From the NCBI GenBank assembly GCA_963788285.1, contig CAWBGB010000014.1:62001-126000 (forward strand): a stretch of DNA of 64,000 bases, written 5' to 3'. This document shows, piece after piece, positions 10,401-18,609 of the stretch (position 1 is the stretch's first letter; each line of letters opens with the position of its first letter). Origin of the DNA: Alicyclobacillus_A sp963788285 (GTDB lineage: Bacteria; Bacillota; Bacilli; Alicyclobacillales; Alicyclobacillaceae). A model generated the notes under the pieces. The model made no database searches, was not told where the DNA came from, and was given only the letters and a program-made list of their open reading frames with translations. The position numbers were made by a program, and so were the translations under genes.

Positions 10401-11903
10401 ATGTTGAAAGTGCCACAGCAGCAGTATATCAGGTATTTGCGTGAGGTTGAGGGTTGTGGGGTTCAAGAAATTGCTGAGCGTGTTGGTGTTAATTGGAGAA
10501 CCGCGAAGAAGTATGCGGATCGGGACGATTGGAATGTTCCCGTACGGAAGAAGGTGCATCACCCCGTCCTCGGCCCATTTCTCGATATCATCGACACTTG
10601 GTTGCTAGAGGACGAACGCCTCCCCCGTAAGCAGCGTCATACTGGGCGGCGGATCTTTCATCGCCTGCAGGAGGAGTTTGGCTTTCAGGGTGGAGAACGT
10701 ACCGTGACCGCATATGTAGCCAAGCGTAGAAAGCAAATGGTGCTGGAACGGGTTGAGCGTTATGAGCGGTTGGAACACCCTGGCGGTGAAGCGCAGGCGG
10801 ACTTTGGCACCGTGTATATCGTCAAGGGAGGCGAGCTGGTGGAGCGAAAGGTGCTAACCTTGTCGTTTCCCTACAGCAACGCAGCGTTTGCGTTCCCTGT
10901 GCCCAAGGAGAATACCGAGTGTTTCCTCGAAGCCCTGAAGCGGCTTTTCGAGCAATGCGGCGGTGTGCCGCGCAAGATCTGGTTCGACAACTTGTCGGCC
11001 GCCGTCGTATCGGTTCTGGCCGACGGAGAGCGTGTACTGACAGATGCATTCGCCCAGTTTTGTGCGCATTACCGTTTCGCTCCGCAGTTCTGCAATCCTC
11101 GCAGCGGCAACGAAAAAGGCAACGTCGAGAACAAGGTCGGCTACGGGCGGCGAAATTGGTGTGTGCCGCCGCCGGTGATTGAAACGCCACAGGAATTTGA
11201 ATCCTACTTGGCGCAAGCGGCCAAAGCAGACATGGAACGTCCCCACTATACCAAGGATGAACTCATCTCGGTCTTGTGGCAGCAAGAACAGTCCGAGTTG
11301 TTGCAATTACCGAGCGTCCCCTTGGAGATTTACCGCCTGGAGAACGCGAGACTCAATAAGTACAGTGAGCTCCAATTTGACGATGTGCGCTTCCCCTTGC
11401 CTCAATGCAAGGCGTTATTGCCGGTTCTGATCAAGGTGAAGTGGGATGAATTGGACGTGCTCTCCGCGGACGGTGAATACCGGCTGCTCGCGACGCTGCC
11501 TCGTCCCTATACGGAGAAAACGATGCCGCTGGACTGGCGCGCGATCTTCGAGGGCTACCAGAGACGCCCGCGTTCCGTCATGTATTCGTCGTTCGCAGCC
11601 ATGATGCCAAAGGCGGTGAAAACGTTCGTCTGTGTCGACGACGCCGCGGCACGGAAGACTCGAATTGCGCTCTGCTACCGTTTGCTCAAATCGTACACAC
11701 TTGAGCAAATTGGCGTGGGGCTGACTCAGGTGATGCCCATGGATGAACAAGGTACGGCAGCCTTAGAACATACGCTGTATGCGATGACCCATCCGGAGTT
11801 TCACCCGGAGCCATTTATTGAAACCCATACGCCGCCGTGTCTGCACGGGCAGCTCCCGCAGTTGGAGACGTATAACCGCCTGGTGGGAGGCGTGACGTCA
11901 TGA
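10401..11903 (+). CDS. istA: IS21-family transposase IstA
   Basis: The DDE transposase of the IS21 element, about 500 residues. It starts with the helix-turn-helix region QQYIRYLREVEGCGVQEIAE followed by RVGVNWRTAKKYADRDDWN. The catalytic core has GGEAQADFGTVYIVKGGE (first Asp), KIWFDNLSAAV (second Asp) and NPRSGNEKGNVENKVGYGRR (Glu). IstA binds the element ends and carries out cut-and-paste or replicative joining, with IstB as target-selecting ATPase. The open frame extends to 10320, but MLKVPQQQYIRY at 10401 is the usual family start and lies behind a purine-rich stretch. The stop overlaps the istB start by 4 nt. Confidence 0.9.
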   Translation: MLKVPQQQYIRYLREVEGCGVQEIAERVGVNWRTAKKYADRDDWNVPVRKKVHHPVLGPFLDIIDTWLLEDERLPRKQRHTGRRIFHRLQEEFGFQGGERTVTAYVAKRRKQMVLERVERYERLEHPGGEAQADFGTVYIVKGGELVERKVLTLSFPYSNAAFAFPVPKENTECFLEALKRLFEQCGGVPRKIWFDNLSAAVVSVLADGERVLTDAFAQFCAHYRFAPQFCNPRSGNEKGNVENKVGYGRRNWCVPPPVIETPQEFESYLAQAAKADMERPHYTKDELISVLWQQEQSELLQLPSVPLEIYRLENARLNKYSELQFDDVRFPLPQCKALLPVLIKVKWDELDVLSADGEYRLLATLPRPYTEKTMPLDWRAIFEGYQRRPRSVMYSSFAAMMPKAVKTFVCVDDAAARKTRIALCYRLLKSYTLEQIGVGLTQVMPMDEQGTAALEHTLYAMTHPEFHPEPFIETHTPPCLHGQLPQLETYNRLVGGVTS

Positions 11904-12625
11904 GAGAGGCTTTGAAACGAGCTTGCAAAACGCTGCATTTGGCGTATGTGATGGATTCATACGAAGCGATTGGATTTGAGGATAAGGAACAGTTCTTGCT
12001 CCATGTCCTGCAAGCCGAGATTCAGCACCGAGAGGAAAACCGGCTCAAGCGTTTGCTCAGGAAAGCGGCCTTCACGCAGTTGAAGACACTGCAGGATTAC
12101 GATTTTAGCGCGGTGACCTTTCCGGAACACTGTACGGAGGTGATGCTGAGGGATCTGTGTTTTCTGGAACGCAAGGAGAACGTCCTGATGCTCGGGAACG
12201 TCGGGTGTGGGAAGACCCACCTTGCAACGGCACTCGGCGTAGAGGCGTGTCGCCGGGGGCATACGGTTCGATTCTTTCGGGTTCCTGATCTTGTCACCAT
12301 TCTGCAGGAAAAGCACCAAAATGGGACGCTGGCACGCTTTCAGAGGGAACTAGCAACCTGCGACCTGCTCATCCTGGATGAGGTCGGTTTTGTGCCCTTT
12401 CACCAGACAGGGGCGGAACTGCTCTTTCACGTCGTGTCGGCGTGCTACGAACACAACAGCGTGATTGTGACATCCAATCTCGAATTCGGGCAATGGAACA
12501 CGGTGTTCGGCGATACACGGTTGACGGCTGCCTTGATTGACCGACTCGTACACCACGCGTACATCTTAGCGTTCACTGGGGAAAGCTTCCGTCTACGTCA
12601 TGCACTTTCCAGTGTAACGTCGTAA
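11900..12625 (+). CDS. istB: IS21-family helper ATPase IstB
   Basis: A 241-residue AAA+ ATPase with Walker A GNVGCGKTHLATALG (about residue 100), Walker B LLILDEVGFVP and sensor segment SVIVTSNLEFGQWNTVFGD. It binds target DNA and delivers it to IstA. GGGAGG precedes the ATG by 8 nt and the gene is translationally coupled to istA through ATGA. It is intact, unlike the second istB at 1.9-2.6 kb. Confidence 0.92.
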   Translation: MREALKRACKTLHLAYVMDSYEAIGFEDKEQFLLHVLQAEIQHREENRLKRLLRKAAFTQLKTLQDYDFSAVTFPEHCTEVMLRDLCFLERKENVLMLGNVGCGKTHLATALGVEACRRGHTVRFFRVPDLVTILQEKHQNGTLARFQRELATCDLLILDEVGFVPFHQTGAELLFHVVSACYEHNSVIVTSNLEFGQWNTVFGDTRLTAALIDRLVHHAYILAFTGESFRLRHALSSVTS

Positions 12626-12793
12626 TTTTGGGGATTGATGGGTGGCAGTGCCTATGCACAAAACGGCGGCCATTCTCTGCATTTTTCACTTGCGAAAAAC
12701 ATCCCGCCCCGCTTCAGTTTTCCACCCCCTAGCACGTTCACTGATTGACGTCTTTTTTAATCCCGCACCCGATAAATCGACCACTTACCACCG

Positions 12794-12967
12794 CTAAACA
12801 CCAGGTAAAACAAGAACGCGATACATGGTTCGCGGTGGTTTATCTTCCCACCAAGCGCCTGCTTCAAGCCACCAATCAATAATATGGTTAGCGATATACT
12901 GGTTCTCGCCGTCGATGATGGTGTACGTAAAATGATCCTTAGTTGTCACCTCAATGGGCCGTTGCAT
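12794..12967 (-). CDS. small acidic Trp-rich protein, possibly DUF6504-like
   Basis: A 57-codon frame starting ATG at 12967 reads MQRPIEVTTKDHFTYTI, then HIIDWWLEAGAWWEDKPPR and ends TMYRVLVLPGV. The pattern of a DWW..AG.WWE segment followed by R.MYRV resembles the small proteins that accompany Y-family or translesion polymerase genes (DUF6504). It lies next to an SRAP remnant, which suits a DNA-repair neighbourhood. It may be a truncated gene; the missing tail after YRVLV would normally be longer. Confidence 0.4.
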   Translation of the reverse strand: MQRPIEVTTKDHFTYTIIDGENQYIANHIIDWWLEAGAWWEDKPPRTMYRVLVLPGV

Positions 12968-13024
12968 CAAACGTGATATAATCTCATCTTAATATACGAA
13001 CAATCGTTCTCATGGTATAGGATA

Positions 13025-13300
13025 GCGGGAGGTCCTTGGAATCGCTGGTCTGTACGATACATGGAGATCGCCAGACGGCAAGAAGAAGACACGATCATCT
13101 GTATGACCATGCTCCATGACCACATGTCAGTGATTCTAACGCGCGACGATGAGGACATTTGGTTGAGTCGGAGTATCACCGACACGGATTTACTCATGCC
13201 GTTCTGCGGCCGTACTCCGAGGATATGTATGCGAATCAAGTGCCAAAAGTTGGTGGATAATGTGCGAAATGATGGTCCGTAGTGCATTAAAGCCATAAAT
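13025..13300 (+). pseudogene. SRAP (SOS response-associated peptidase, YedK/HMCES-type), C-terminal remnant
   Basis: The first part, read in one frame, gives LGIAGLYDTWRSPDGKKKTR. After a frame change comes MLHDHMSVILTRDDEDIWLS followed by ITDTDLLMPF and VDNVRNDGP. These are the HDRMP, W-L and C-terminal segments of the SRAP fold that crosslinks to abasic sites. The N-terminal half with the catalytic Cys2 is missing. A second, longer SRAP remnant lies at 17.9-18.6 kb in the opposite orientation. Confidence 0.65.
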
Positions 13301-13427
13301 TAAAAAGGACGCCTTCCAAGCGGCTCAAACCTTATTTATGAACATATTCTGAATATCATCTGTCTTGGGTTCTTTAGGATGGTTACCATTGGTGGTGAAA
13401 TGAAACATGGCCATACGGAATGATCAC

Positions 13428-13458
13428 ACAAAAGGGGGCGTTCATTAGACGCCCCTGT
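13428..13458 (-). terminator. rho-independent terminator
   Basis: On the minus strand GGGGCGT, loop CTAATGA, ACGCCCC is followed by CTTTTG. It closes the riboswitch-controlled unit at 13529-13903. Confidence 0.65.
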
Positions 13459-13528
13459 AACTCAGTTATGTTGGTAACACGCTGGAGTAACAATCGGTTT
13501 GGGTATTGGAGATAACTAGTGGGTAATC

Positions 13529-13758
13529 CTAATCAACCACAAACCACTGTACGTTCTGTACACGGAAATGGTTAATTGTGGTCACCCTCCTACTATCCAC
13601 CTGCTTCCATCCACCCACGGCCGATTCAATGGGGATGTGGGGACCACTGTGTGAACGAAACCCAACCACGACCGGGGGGGTTTCGCCCTCCGATCCTTAG
13701 TGCTCTCTGTTTTTGATGACCGCTGTGATGAACTTTGAGTGACCGTATAAATGGGCAT
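13529..13758 (-). pseudogene. short gene under the c-di-AMP riboswitch, frameshifted
   Basis: It begins at ATG 13758 behind AGGAG (9-nt spacing) and reads MPIYTVTQSSSQRSSKTEST, then KDRRAKPP. A run of seven C at about 13670 shifts the frame. The continuation in the second frame is VVVGFRSHSGPHIPIESAVG, then GWKQVDSRRVTTINHFRVQN, then VQWFVVD and stop at 13529. If the C-run is one base off it would make a protein of about 76 residues. I do not recognise the family. Being just behind a ydaO-type riboswitch suggests a role in cell-wall or osmotic/K+ homeostasis. Confidence 0.5.
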
Positions 13759-13773
13759 AGCACAACTCTCCTC

Positions 13774-13905
13774 TCTTAAACGCTTACGAGGTTAGCTGTC
13801 GGGTTTGGGCTTAAGAGATTGCCCTACCAGTCAGGCAGACTGGATTCACCCCAAAGATTGGTTCCCCCGTTCCCTTTTTTGGGATTCAGCGCAAACGATA
13901 TTCAG
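13774..13905 (-). promoter_or_regulatory. c-di-AMP riboswitch (ydaO-yuaA class)
   Basis: On the minus strand the blocks occur in the canonical order: GCGCTGAATCCC, GGGGGAACC, TTGGGGTGAATCC, GGTAGGG, then the 3' signature AAACCCGACAGCTAACCTCG followed by TAAGCG. This is the established ydaO/yuaA motif, which binds cyclic di-AMP and usually turns expression off, controlling K+ uptake, osmolyte and cell-wall hydrolase genes. The start codon of the downstream short gene lies 20 nt beyond the last conserved block, with its ribosome site in between. Identification rests on sequence blocks I recognise, not on a covariance search. Confidence 0.88.
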
Positions 13906-14144
13906 TTTTGTAGAGTGTAGTGTAGCTCGTCCATAAAGAAACATCAAATACTAAATTGTATAGTAAAAGGGAGAATACGGCCAGAATTCGTAGGATACAA
14001 CCGACACATTCGGTCTAACGGTAATAGCCTGTGTATATCTGAATATCTTAACATAGCCGAAACTTCTCTCTTCATTAGACTTCGCCTATCTGTTCCATAT
14101 CCTATGTGCCACGTGTACGCACTCTTCGAATGAAAAAGGGCTCA

Positions 14145-14261
14145 TCAAACAGCTCGACGAAGACTTCTTGAATTTTTTCGGGCTAACTCATCGGGAGTTT
14201 CCGTATTCTGGGCATATTCATCATCAGGTTCATCCATGTGAGAAGAAACATCGGATCCCAA
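14145..14261 (-). CDS. short hypothetical acidic peptide
   Basis: A 38-residue frame from TTG 14261, behind a perfect AGGAGG (10-nt spacing): LGSDVSSHMDEPDDEYAQNT, then ETPDELARKNSRSLRRAV, ended by two stops. It lies directly downstream of the NlpC/P60 remnant. It could be a real small gene of a former conjugative element or the surviving head of a longer one. Confidence 0.3.
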   Translation of the reverse strand: MGSDVSSHMDEPDDEYAQNTETPDELARKNSRSLRRAV

Positions 14262-14299
14262 GCGTTGACTTCCTCCTGACTTATCGGATAAATGTAAGG

Positions 14300-14690
14300 T
14301 GAATATTCCGTCACAACGCCTTTTAGTCTTTCACTCGTCCAAATCCGTACAAATGCTGTGTCCAATACTCAGACAGGTATCCAACACCGTCGTTGTCTGC
14401 ATCGTACATTATGTTACCCCCACATAGATTCCCACGTATGTTACCGTATCTGACGTTTCAGAAGTCCCGCTTAAAAACACAAGGTCTCCCGGTTTGGCCT
14501 AAGATTGCGAAATGTGTTGCGTTGCATCGTAATGCTCCTGAGCTGTGCGAGGTAGTTTAATGCCTGCCTTGCCTTCCCGTAGGACCACTGAGTAAGACCC
14601 GAGCAGTCAAAGCTCGTCTGCGGATTGTCGCCACGAAAAACGTAAGGACACCCCTGGTACCACGGGGACTTTAGGTAGCGCAAGTGCAGG
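14300..14690 (-). pseudogene. NlpC/P60 cell-wall hydrolase remnant
   Basis: Reading with two frame changes gives WYQGCPYVFRGDNPQTSFDC (catalytic Cys in DCSG), then SGLTQWSYGKA, then IKLPRTAQEHYDATQHISQS, an in-frame TAG, AKPGDLVFLSGTSETSDTVT, YVGIYVG, MYDADNDGVGY and YGFGRV. This is the peptidase domain of D,L-endopeptidases, especially those of Tn916/ICE-type conjugative elements. Besides the frameshift and the stop, the usual HVGIY histidine is Tyr. The enzyme is therefore certainly inactive. Confidence 0.75.
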
Positions 14691-14924
14691 ATTAGCTACT
14701 CAAGCAGCGATGAACGTTCGATCATGAAACAGACCCGACACAAGAGTCGACAAGTCATGGAGAAATACATACGAGATGCCAACCTGTTCCGAGACATGCA
14801 TCAACCGATTTAGGCTTTTGAGTGGGTTATATTCTATTAGGTACAAACGAGGACAAATTATAAATCCGTCCCTAATCATCGATCTACTCTTGTGCCAATA
14901 TGTCAAAATTAGCAATCCGGAGGA

Positions 14925-15081
14925 AGAGCTCGACTACAATAACCCGACCAAAAACGACACCAAGGATGCCCGGGTGATTGCTCAACTGGTCAAGGATGGA
15001 CGTCAGTTACTCCGTACCCTACATTCCCGAGAACTTCTGCAACAAGACCTGGTGCGGATCGAGGGACCTATTTATAAGTAG
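14925..15081 (+). pseudogene. IS110-family transposase, N-terminal fragment
   Basis: The frame contains YNNPTKNDTKDARVIAQLVK followed by DGR, the conserved NPxKNDxxDAxVIAxL block of the DEDD domain. It is cut off by the 121-bp inverted-repeat element that starts at 15082. No other part of the transposase is adjacent. Confidence 0.7.
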
Positions 15082-15202
15082 TGAGCCTTTTGCAGAATTC
15101 GATTTACAACGTTATTCATCCCATATATAGCGTTGTTGATTAATGTTATACGCTATATATAGCGCATCATGGAGTGTTGGAGATAATTCTGCAAAAGGCT
15201 CA
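15082..15202 (-). repeat. 121-bp MITE-like element, copy 1 (reverse orientation)
   Basis: Ends are perfect 18-bp inverted repeats TGAGCCTTTTGCAGAATT. The interior has the palindrome CGCTATATATAGCG and a related CGCTATATATGGG arm. If the ends are taken as GAGCC and GGCTC, the flanks show a 7-bp direct repeat AAGTAGT on both sides, evidence of transposition into this site. Nearly identical to copies at 21027 and 48006, in reverse orientation. Confidence 0.85.
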
Positions 15203-15286
15203 AGTAGTTTTAATTTCCTCAGTTATGAGGCAAACGTTCAAACCTAACCTAGAGGATAAAATTCACATTCGGGTTTTGTTTCATTT

Positions 15287-15402
15287 GCCTGGCGGCGTCC
15301 TACTTTCCTAGGGGCTCCCGCCACCAAGTATCATCGGCACTGGAGGTCTTAACGGTCGTGTTCGGGATGGGTACGGCATGTTTCCCCTCCGCCATTACCA
15401 CG
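15287..15402 (-). rRNA. rrf: 5S ribosomal RNA, solitary copy
   Basis: The minus strand carries the typical Firmicutes 5S sequence: terminal stem GCC(T)GGCGGCG pairing at the ends, CCGAACACGACCGTTAAG-type loop B and helix III region, and GGTGGCGGGAGC. About 116 nt long. No 16S or 23S gene is next to it: to the right is the terminator and the permease gene, to the left a MITE. An orphan 5S locus is unusual and may mark the end of a lost rRNA operon. Confidence 0.85.
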
Positions 15403-15452
15403 AGACGTAGGTGGTTGGTTTGCCGCTTCACTCCTGCGTTGCGCATCAATAA

Positions 15453-15485
15453 TAAAAAGCAGCCCGCCACACTTTTAAGCGGGCG
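15453..15485 (-). terminator. rho-independent terminator of the amino-acid permease
   Basis: On the minus strand GCCCGC, an 11-nt loop and GCGGGC are followed by TGCTTTTTATT. It separates the permease from the 5S gene. Confidence 0.7.
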
Positions 15486-15556
15486 AGCTGTTGGAAACCA
15501 GATCTTTATGTTGCATATGGCCGCGTTGGAGTTGCACGCGACGCGAGTACGGTTCC

Positions 15557-17161
15557 TTAGTAGCTTTGAGCAGGTTTCGCTACTGCAGCCTTGGGGGTGT
15601 CCGTTTCGATAGATTCGTCTTCGTCGAATCCCAAATATGGGTTCGGCACCGCACTGGCGACACCCCAATAGTATGTGACCAACGATACGACGGCAACTAT
15701 GATTTGATCCCACGGTTGTGGAATCGCGTTCGTACCTTGGAAGGTGGACGACCCGAGATACGAGACAATAAGCATCAAAACGTAATACGCAATCAACCAC
15801 CACGATGACTTTAACTGTTGTGCAAAGCTAACCTTATCGGTGGGAGCCTTCTTCCTAAAGACAATGTACAGCACCCACAACACAATTTGTGATCCGATCA
15901 ACCAGTTGTCGGTTTGCCAACCGGTCCAATAGATGATGAGAGACGCAATTATGAACGACAGCGGCGAAATGATGGACATTCCAGCAAGTCGGAAAGGACG
16001 TTTCATATCCGGTGCAGTACGACGGAAGGCATGCGCTGAAATCGGTCCAAGAATGTACGTCAACACGGTCGCGGATGAAACCACGCTAACCAGTTTGTCC
16101 CAGGACGGGAATGGAAGCGTGAAGAACACCGCACCAATGAACGCGAGCCAGAGTGCTGGACGCGGTACACCCGAGCTCCCGTCAACTTTGGCAAACACCT
16201 TGAAGAAGGTGCGGGTACGCGCCCAAGCGAAGATGACGCGCGCCGTAGCAGACAAGTAGATGTTGGCGGTTCCGCTTGGCGAGATGACTGCGTCAGCCAA
16301 GATGATGTTGGCCAACCATCCCAGACCGATGGCCGCAGCGACATTCGCGAACGGCGATGTGAAGCTGAGTGTAGCCCAGCCACCGGCGATAGCGGTTGTC
16401 GGCACCGCTCCGATGAAACTCAGTTGCAACAACACATAGAGGCCTGCAGAGCCTACGACAGCCAACAAAATCGAGAGCGGGACGTTCCGCTGCGGGTTTT
16501 TCGCTTCCGCAGAAAATCCGACCGCCTGTTGGAATCCTAAGAACGCGAATATGATACCTGCGGTGGCAACCGCCTTCTCAATCCCAGAGAAACCGTACGG
16601 TGCAAATCCGTGAGATGAGAAATTTACGACTTTCAAATGTGTCATAAGAACCACGACCGTCAGAACCGGCACGATGAACTTGATTGTTGTGATAATCGTA
16701 TTCGCCTTCCCAAACAGGTTCACACTCAGGTAATTCAGTGAGAAAAAGATGACGAGCAGAGCGAGTTGGACGAACCATCCAAGCAGGGTAGGCGTGCCTT
16801 TACCAAGCGCTGGCCACCACGTGTCTGCGTACTGGCGCATCGCTTCCGCCTCGATACCTGCCACACTGGCAAACGCGATCAGTGATGCGAACCCAAGTAG
16901 GTATCCGATCAACGGTCCATGTGAATATTCCGGATAACGTACGGTACCACCGGCACGAGGCAGCGAACCACCCAATTCCGCATAAACGAAACCTAAAAGT
17001 GCTACTGCGACTGCCCCAATCACCCAACTTATCCACGCTGCTGGTCCTGCAACCATCGCGGCTTTTTGCGACGCAAAAAGCCAACCAGAACCGATGATCG
17101 ACCCAAACCCAATGAACGTAAGATCCATGAGGCCCAGTTGTTTCTTAAACTTTCCGAACTC
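15557..17161 (-). CDS. APC-family amino-acid permease
   Basis: A 534-residue secondary transporter with about 12-14 hydrophobic helices. The first helix has the APC signature TFIGFGSIIGSGWLFASQKA (GSG unwound motif); helix 6-8 contains FLGFQQAVGFSAEAKNPQRN. It probably imports an amino acid with protons; the substrate cannot be read from the sequence. The start MEFGKFKKQLGLMDL at 17161 has AGGAG at a 7-nt spacing; the frame extends further upstream to 17203 without support. It is monocistronic with its own terminator. Confidence 0.9.
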   Translation of the reverse strand, partial: EFGKFKKQLGLMDLTFIGFGSIIGSGWLFASQKAAMVAGPAAWISWVIGAVAVALLGFVYAELGGSLPRAGGTVRYPEYSHGPLIGYLLGFASLIAFASVAGIEAEAMRQYADTWWPALGKGTPTLLGWFVQLALLVIFFSLNYLSVNLFGKANTIITTIKFIVPVLTVVVLMTHLKVVNFSSHGFAPYGFSGIEKAVATAGIIFAFLGFQQAVGFSAEAKNPQRNVPLSILLAVVGSAGLYVLLQLSFIGAVPTTAIAGGWATLSFTSPFANVAAAIGLGWLANIILADAVISPSGTANIYLSATARVIFAWARTRTFFKVFAKVDGSSGVPRPALWLAFIGAVFFTLPFPSWDKLVSVVSSATVLTYILGPISAHAFRRTAPDMKRPFRLAGMSIISPLSFIIASLIIYWTGWQTDNWLIGSQIVLWVLYIVFRKKAPTDKVSFAQQLKSSWWLIAYYVLMLIVSYLGSSTFQGTNAIPQPWDQIIVAVVSLVTYYWGVASAVPNPYLGFDEDESIETDTPKAAVAKPAQSY

Positions 17162-17329
17162 CATCAGAACTCTCCTCTCTTTCAACAAGCTGTTCTTCCG
17201 CATGTTCAGCGTGGGACAACACCAAACCAGCGGCTGAGATTAATATAACTGATAACTCTGACTCTTACAAATATAAATACTGGTAAAATAATAGATATTG
17301 TAATATATCACAAAAAGGCGCCCGACTTG

Positions 17330-17604
17330 ATGCCGGAAGATATAAGAGAAAAAACCGAGCCGATTCAAGAAAGGATTGAAGATGGTATTTCCTTGGTCGA
17401 AGAGGCTCAAGAACGAGTCAAATCGGATATGTCTAATGTGGGTATGATCGGTCTATATAGAATGCTTAAAGACCCTCCAGTACAAAAAATCTCCGATTCA
17501 TGAAGGCATTGCTCACTACTATAGCTGAACGTCAAGAGGCTGCTATCCCCTACATCGCTATCAGCAATGATAGCCACACAATACTGTCTTATCTCGTTGC
17601 TTAG
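17330..17604 (+). pseudogene. DUF1641-type protein, frameshifted
   Basis: The first frame reads MPEDIREKTEPIQERIEDGI, then SLVEEAQERVKSDMSNVGMI, GLYRMLKDPPVQK and stops at 17503. Dropping one A of the AAAAAA run near 17490 continues as LRFMKALLTTIAERQEA. The segment G-L-x-x-M-L-K-D-P-x-V-Q-x-x-L-R-F is the core of DUF1641 proteins, which accompany formate dehydrogenases and NADH or sulfide:quinone oxidoreductases. The usual N-terminal half is absent or very short. No strong ribosome site is visible. Confidence 0.5.
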
Positions 17605-17717
17605 TACACCTAAGCAATGTGTCATCTCAGTTAAAGCAAATTAAAACTTAGTAAATCGTGTAAGGGTAAGCACACCCGTGCATTATGCTCTGGCGGCCGG
17701 GTAATTAGCTCGAACTC

Positions 17718-17870
17718 ATCAAATGAATAAACCTTTCCCATGAAACCACTCAATGGGTATTGGAATATTCGCTCTATCAACTACAATTCCTTCAATGTCC
17801 ACCCCATCACTCCGTACGTTCCTTGGTGATGTTTACGTCGACGTCTTTCAGCCAATCATGCAATGGTCGA
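17718..17870 (-). pseudogene. C-terminal fragment of unknown protein
   Basis: The minus strand reads HDWLKDVDVNITKERTE in one frame and DGVDIEGIVVDRANIPIPIE followed by WFHGKGLFI and stop in the next. The composition looks like real protein, but I do not recognise the family. It is broken by at least one frameshift. Confidence 0.3.
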
Positions 17871-17892
17871 GAGCTCTTTCTTCCCCATACAG

Positions 17893-17927
17893 TAGCCCTC
17901 ATCCTTCATTGGGTGAGGGCGTTTTGT
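17893..17927 (+). terminator. terminator-like hairpin
   Basis: GCCCTCA and TGAGGGC pair around a 12-nt loop and are followed by GTTTTGTT on the plus strand. Confidence 0.5.
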
Positions 17928-17944
17928 TATCTTAACGCCTCAAT

Positions 17945-18588
17945 ACACTCCGGTCTATCATTCCAACATTCCCGACCAGCTCAGGCACCCGGTATGCATA
18001 CATATCTTCCGAGTACGGCTGCAGCACCGACATCAATACATGCGTATCGGTGATACTACGGTCCAGTCAAATATCCTCATTCTCCTGTGTCAGAATTACA
18101 GGCATCCGGTCGCGGAGCGTCGCCATAAACATATTTGCTTACGTGTGATGATGGTGAAGGCGCTGACCTTCTTACCGTCTGGTGACCTCCACGTACTCCA
18201 CAATCCGGCCATGCCGAACACTTCCTGCTTCTTGAGGCGGATTCTATAGGTTTTTTTGGTCTGTGCGGTGCCATTCATACAGACCATCCGCGACAATCAA
18301 ACATCTTTTCCTGCTAACGAGGTTTCGAAAAGACGGTGCCACCAGCAGTGTTTCTGCCCGTTTATTGAATATATTGAAACTTGTAGTCTCCGTCTCAGAC
18401 CATGATGGCAATAGCCCCCATTTCAGGAGCCCGATGCGTCGTTGTTTCCCATCAGATATGATTGCGGGCAACTGTTGGGCAGGCGCTATGTTAAATCGTG
18501 CGGGATATCGAAACCCTGTGCCCGTCACCCCGAAGTAATCAAGCATGAAATCCTAATCCTCGTTAGCTAACGTGAATCGTCCGCACAC
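17945..18588 (-). pseudogene. SRAP (YedK/HMCES-type) DNA-protein crosslink protein, inactivated
   Basis: From GTG 18588 the minus strand reads (M)CGRFTLANED with the catalytic Cys2, a TAG stop, then DFMLDYFGVTGTGFRYPARF, NIAPAQQLPAIISDGKQRRI and LLKWGLLPSWSE. After a frameshift at about 18250 come TYRIRLKKQEVFGMAGLWST and WRSPDGKKVSAFTIIT, then DRMPVILTQENEDI and LDRSITDTHVLMSVLQPYSE. SRAP proteins shield abasic sites by a thiazolidine link through Cys2. One nonsense codon and at least two more lesions show it is dead. The ligase remnant ends 22 bp upstream in the same direction. Confidence 0.85.
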
Positions 18589-18609
18589 GATAAATCACCT
18601 CTAGCTGAT

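Larger units (their letters stand above)
10273..12732 (+). mobile_element. IS21-family insertion sequence, apparently intact
   Basis: Contains complete istA and istB with the usual 4-bp ATGA overlap. The outermost shared inverted sequence I can see is CTAGGGGGTG at 10273-10282 and CACCCCCTAG at 12723-12732. The left copy is part of a 22-bp perfect palindrome (10264-10285), so the exact terminus is uncertain. The spacing of about 2.46 kb fits the family. I could not define a target duplication. Confidence 0.6.

Noticed and set aside
10822..11306. Two long minus-strand frames inside istA
   Set aside because: They run antisense to the DDE domain, are rich in Arg/Cys as expected for shadows, and lack starts with ribosome sites.
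15082..15202. Interpreting the 121-bp repeat as a transcription terminator of nearby genes
   Set aside because: It has no T-run, occurs with identical length at unrelated sites, and is flanked by direct repeats; transposition explains it better.
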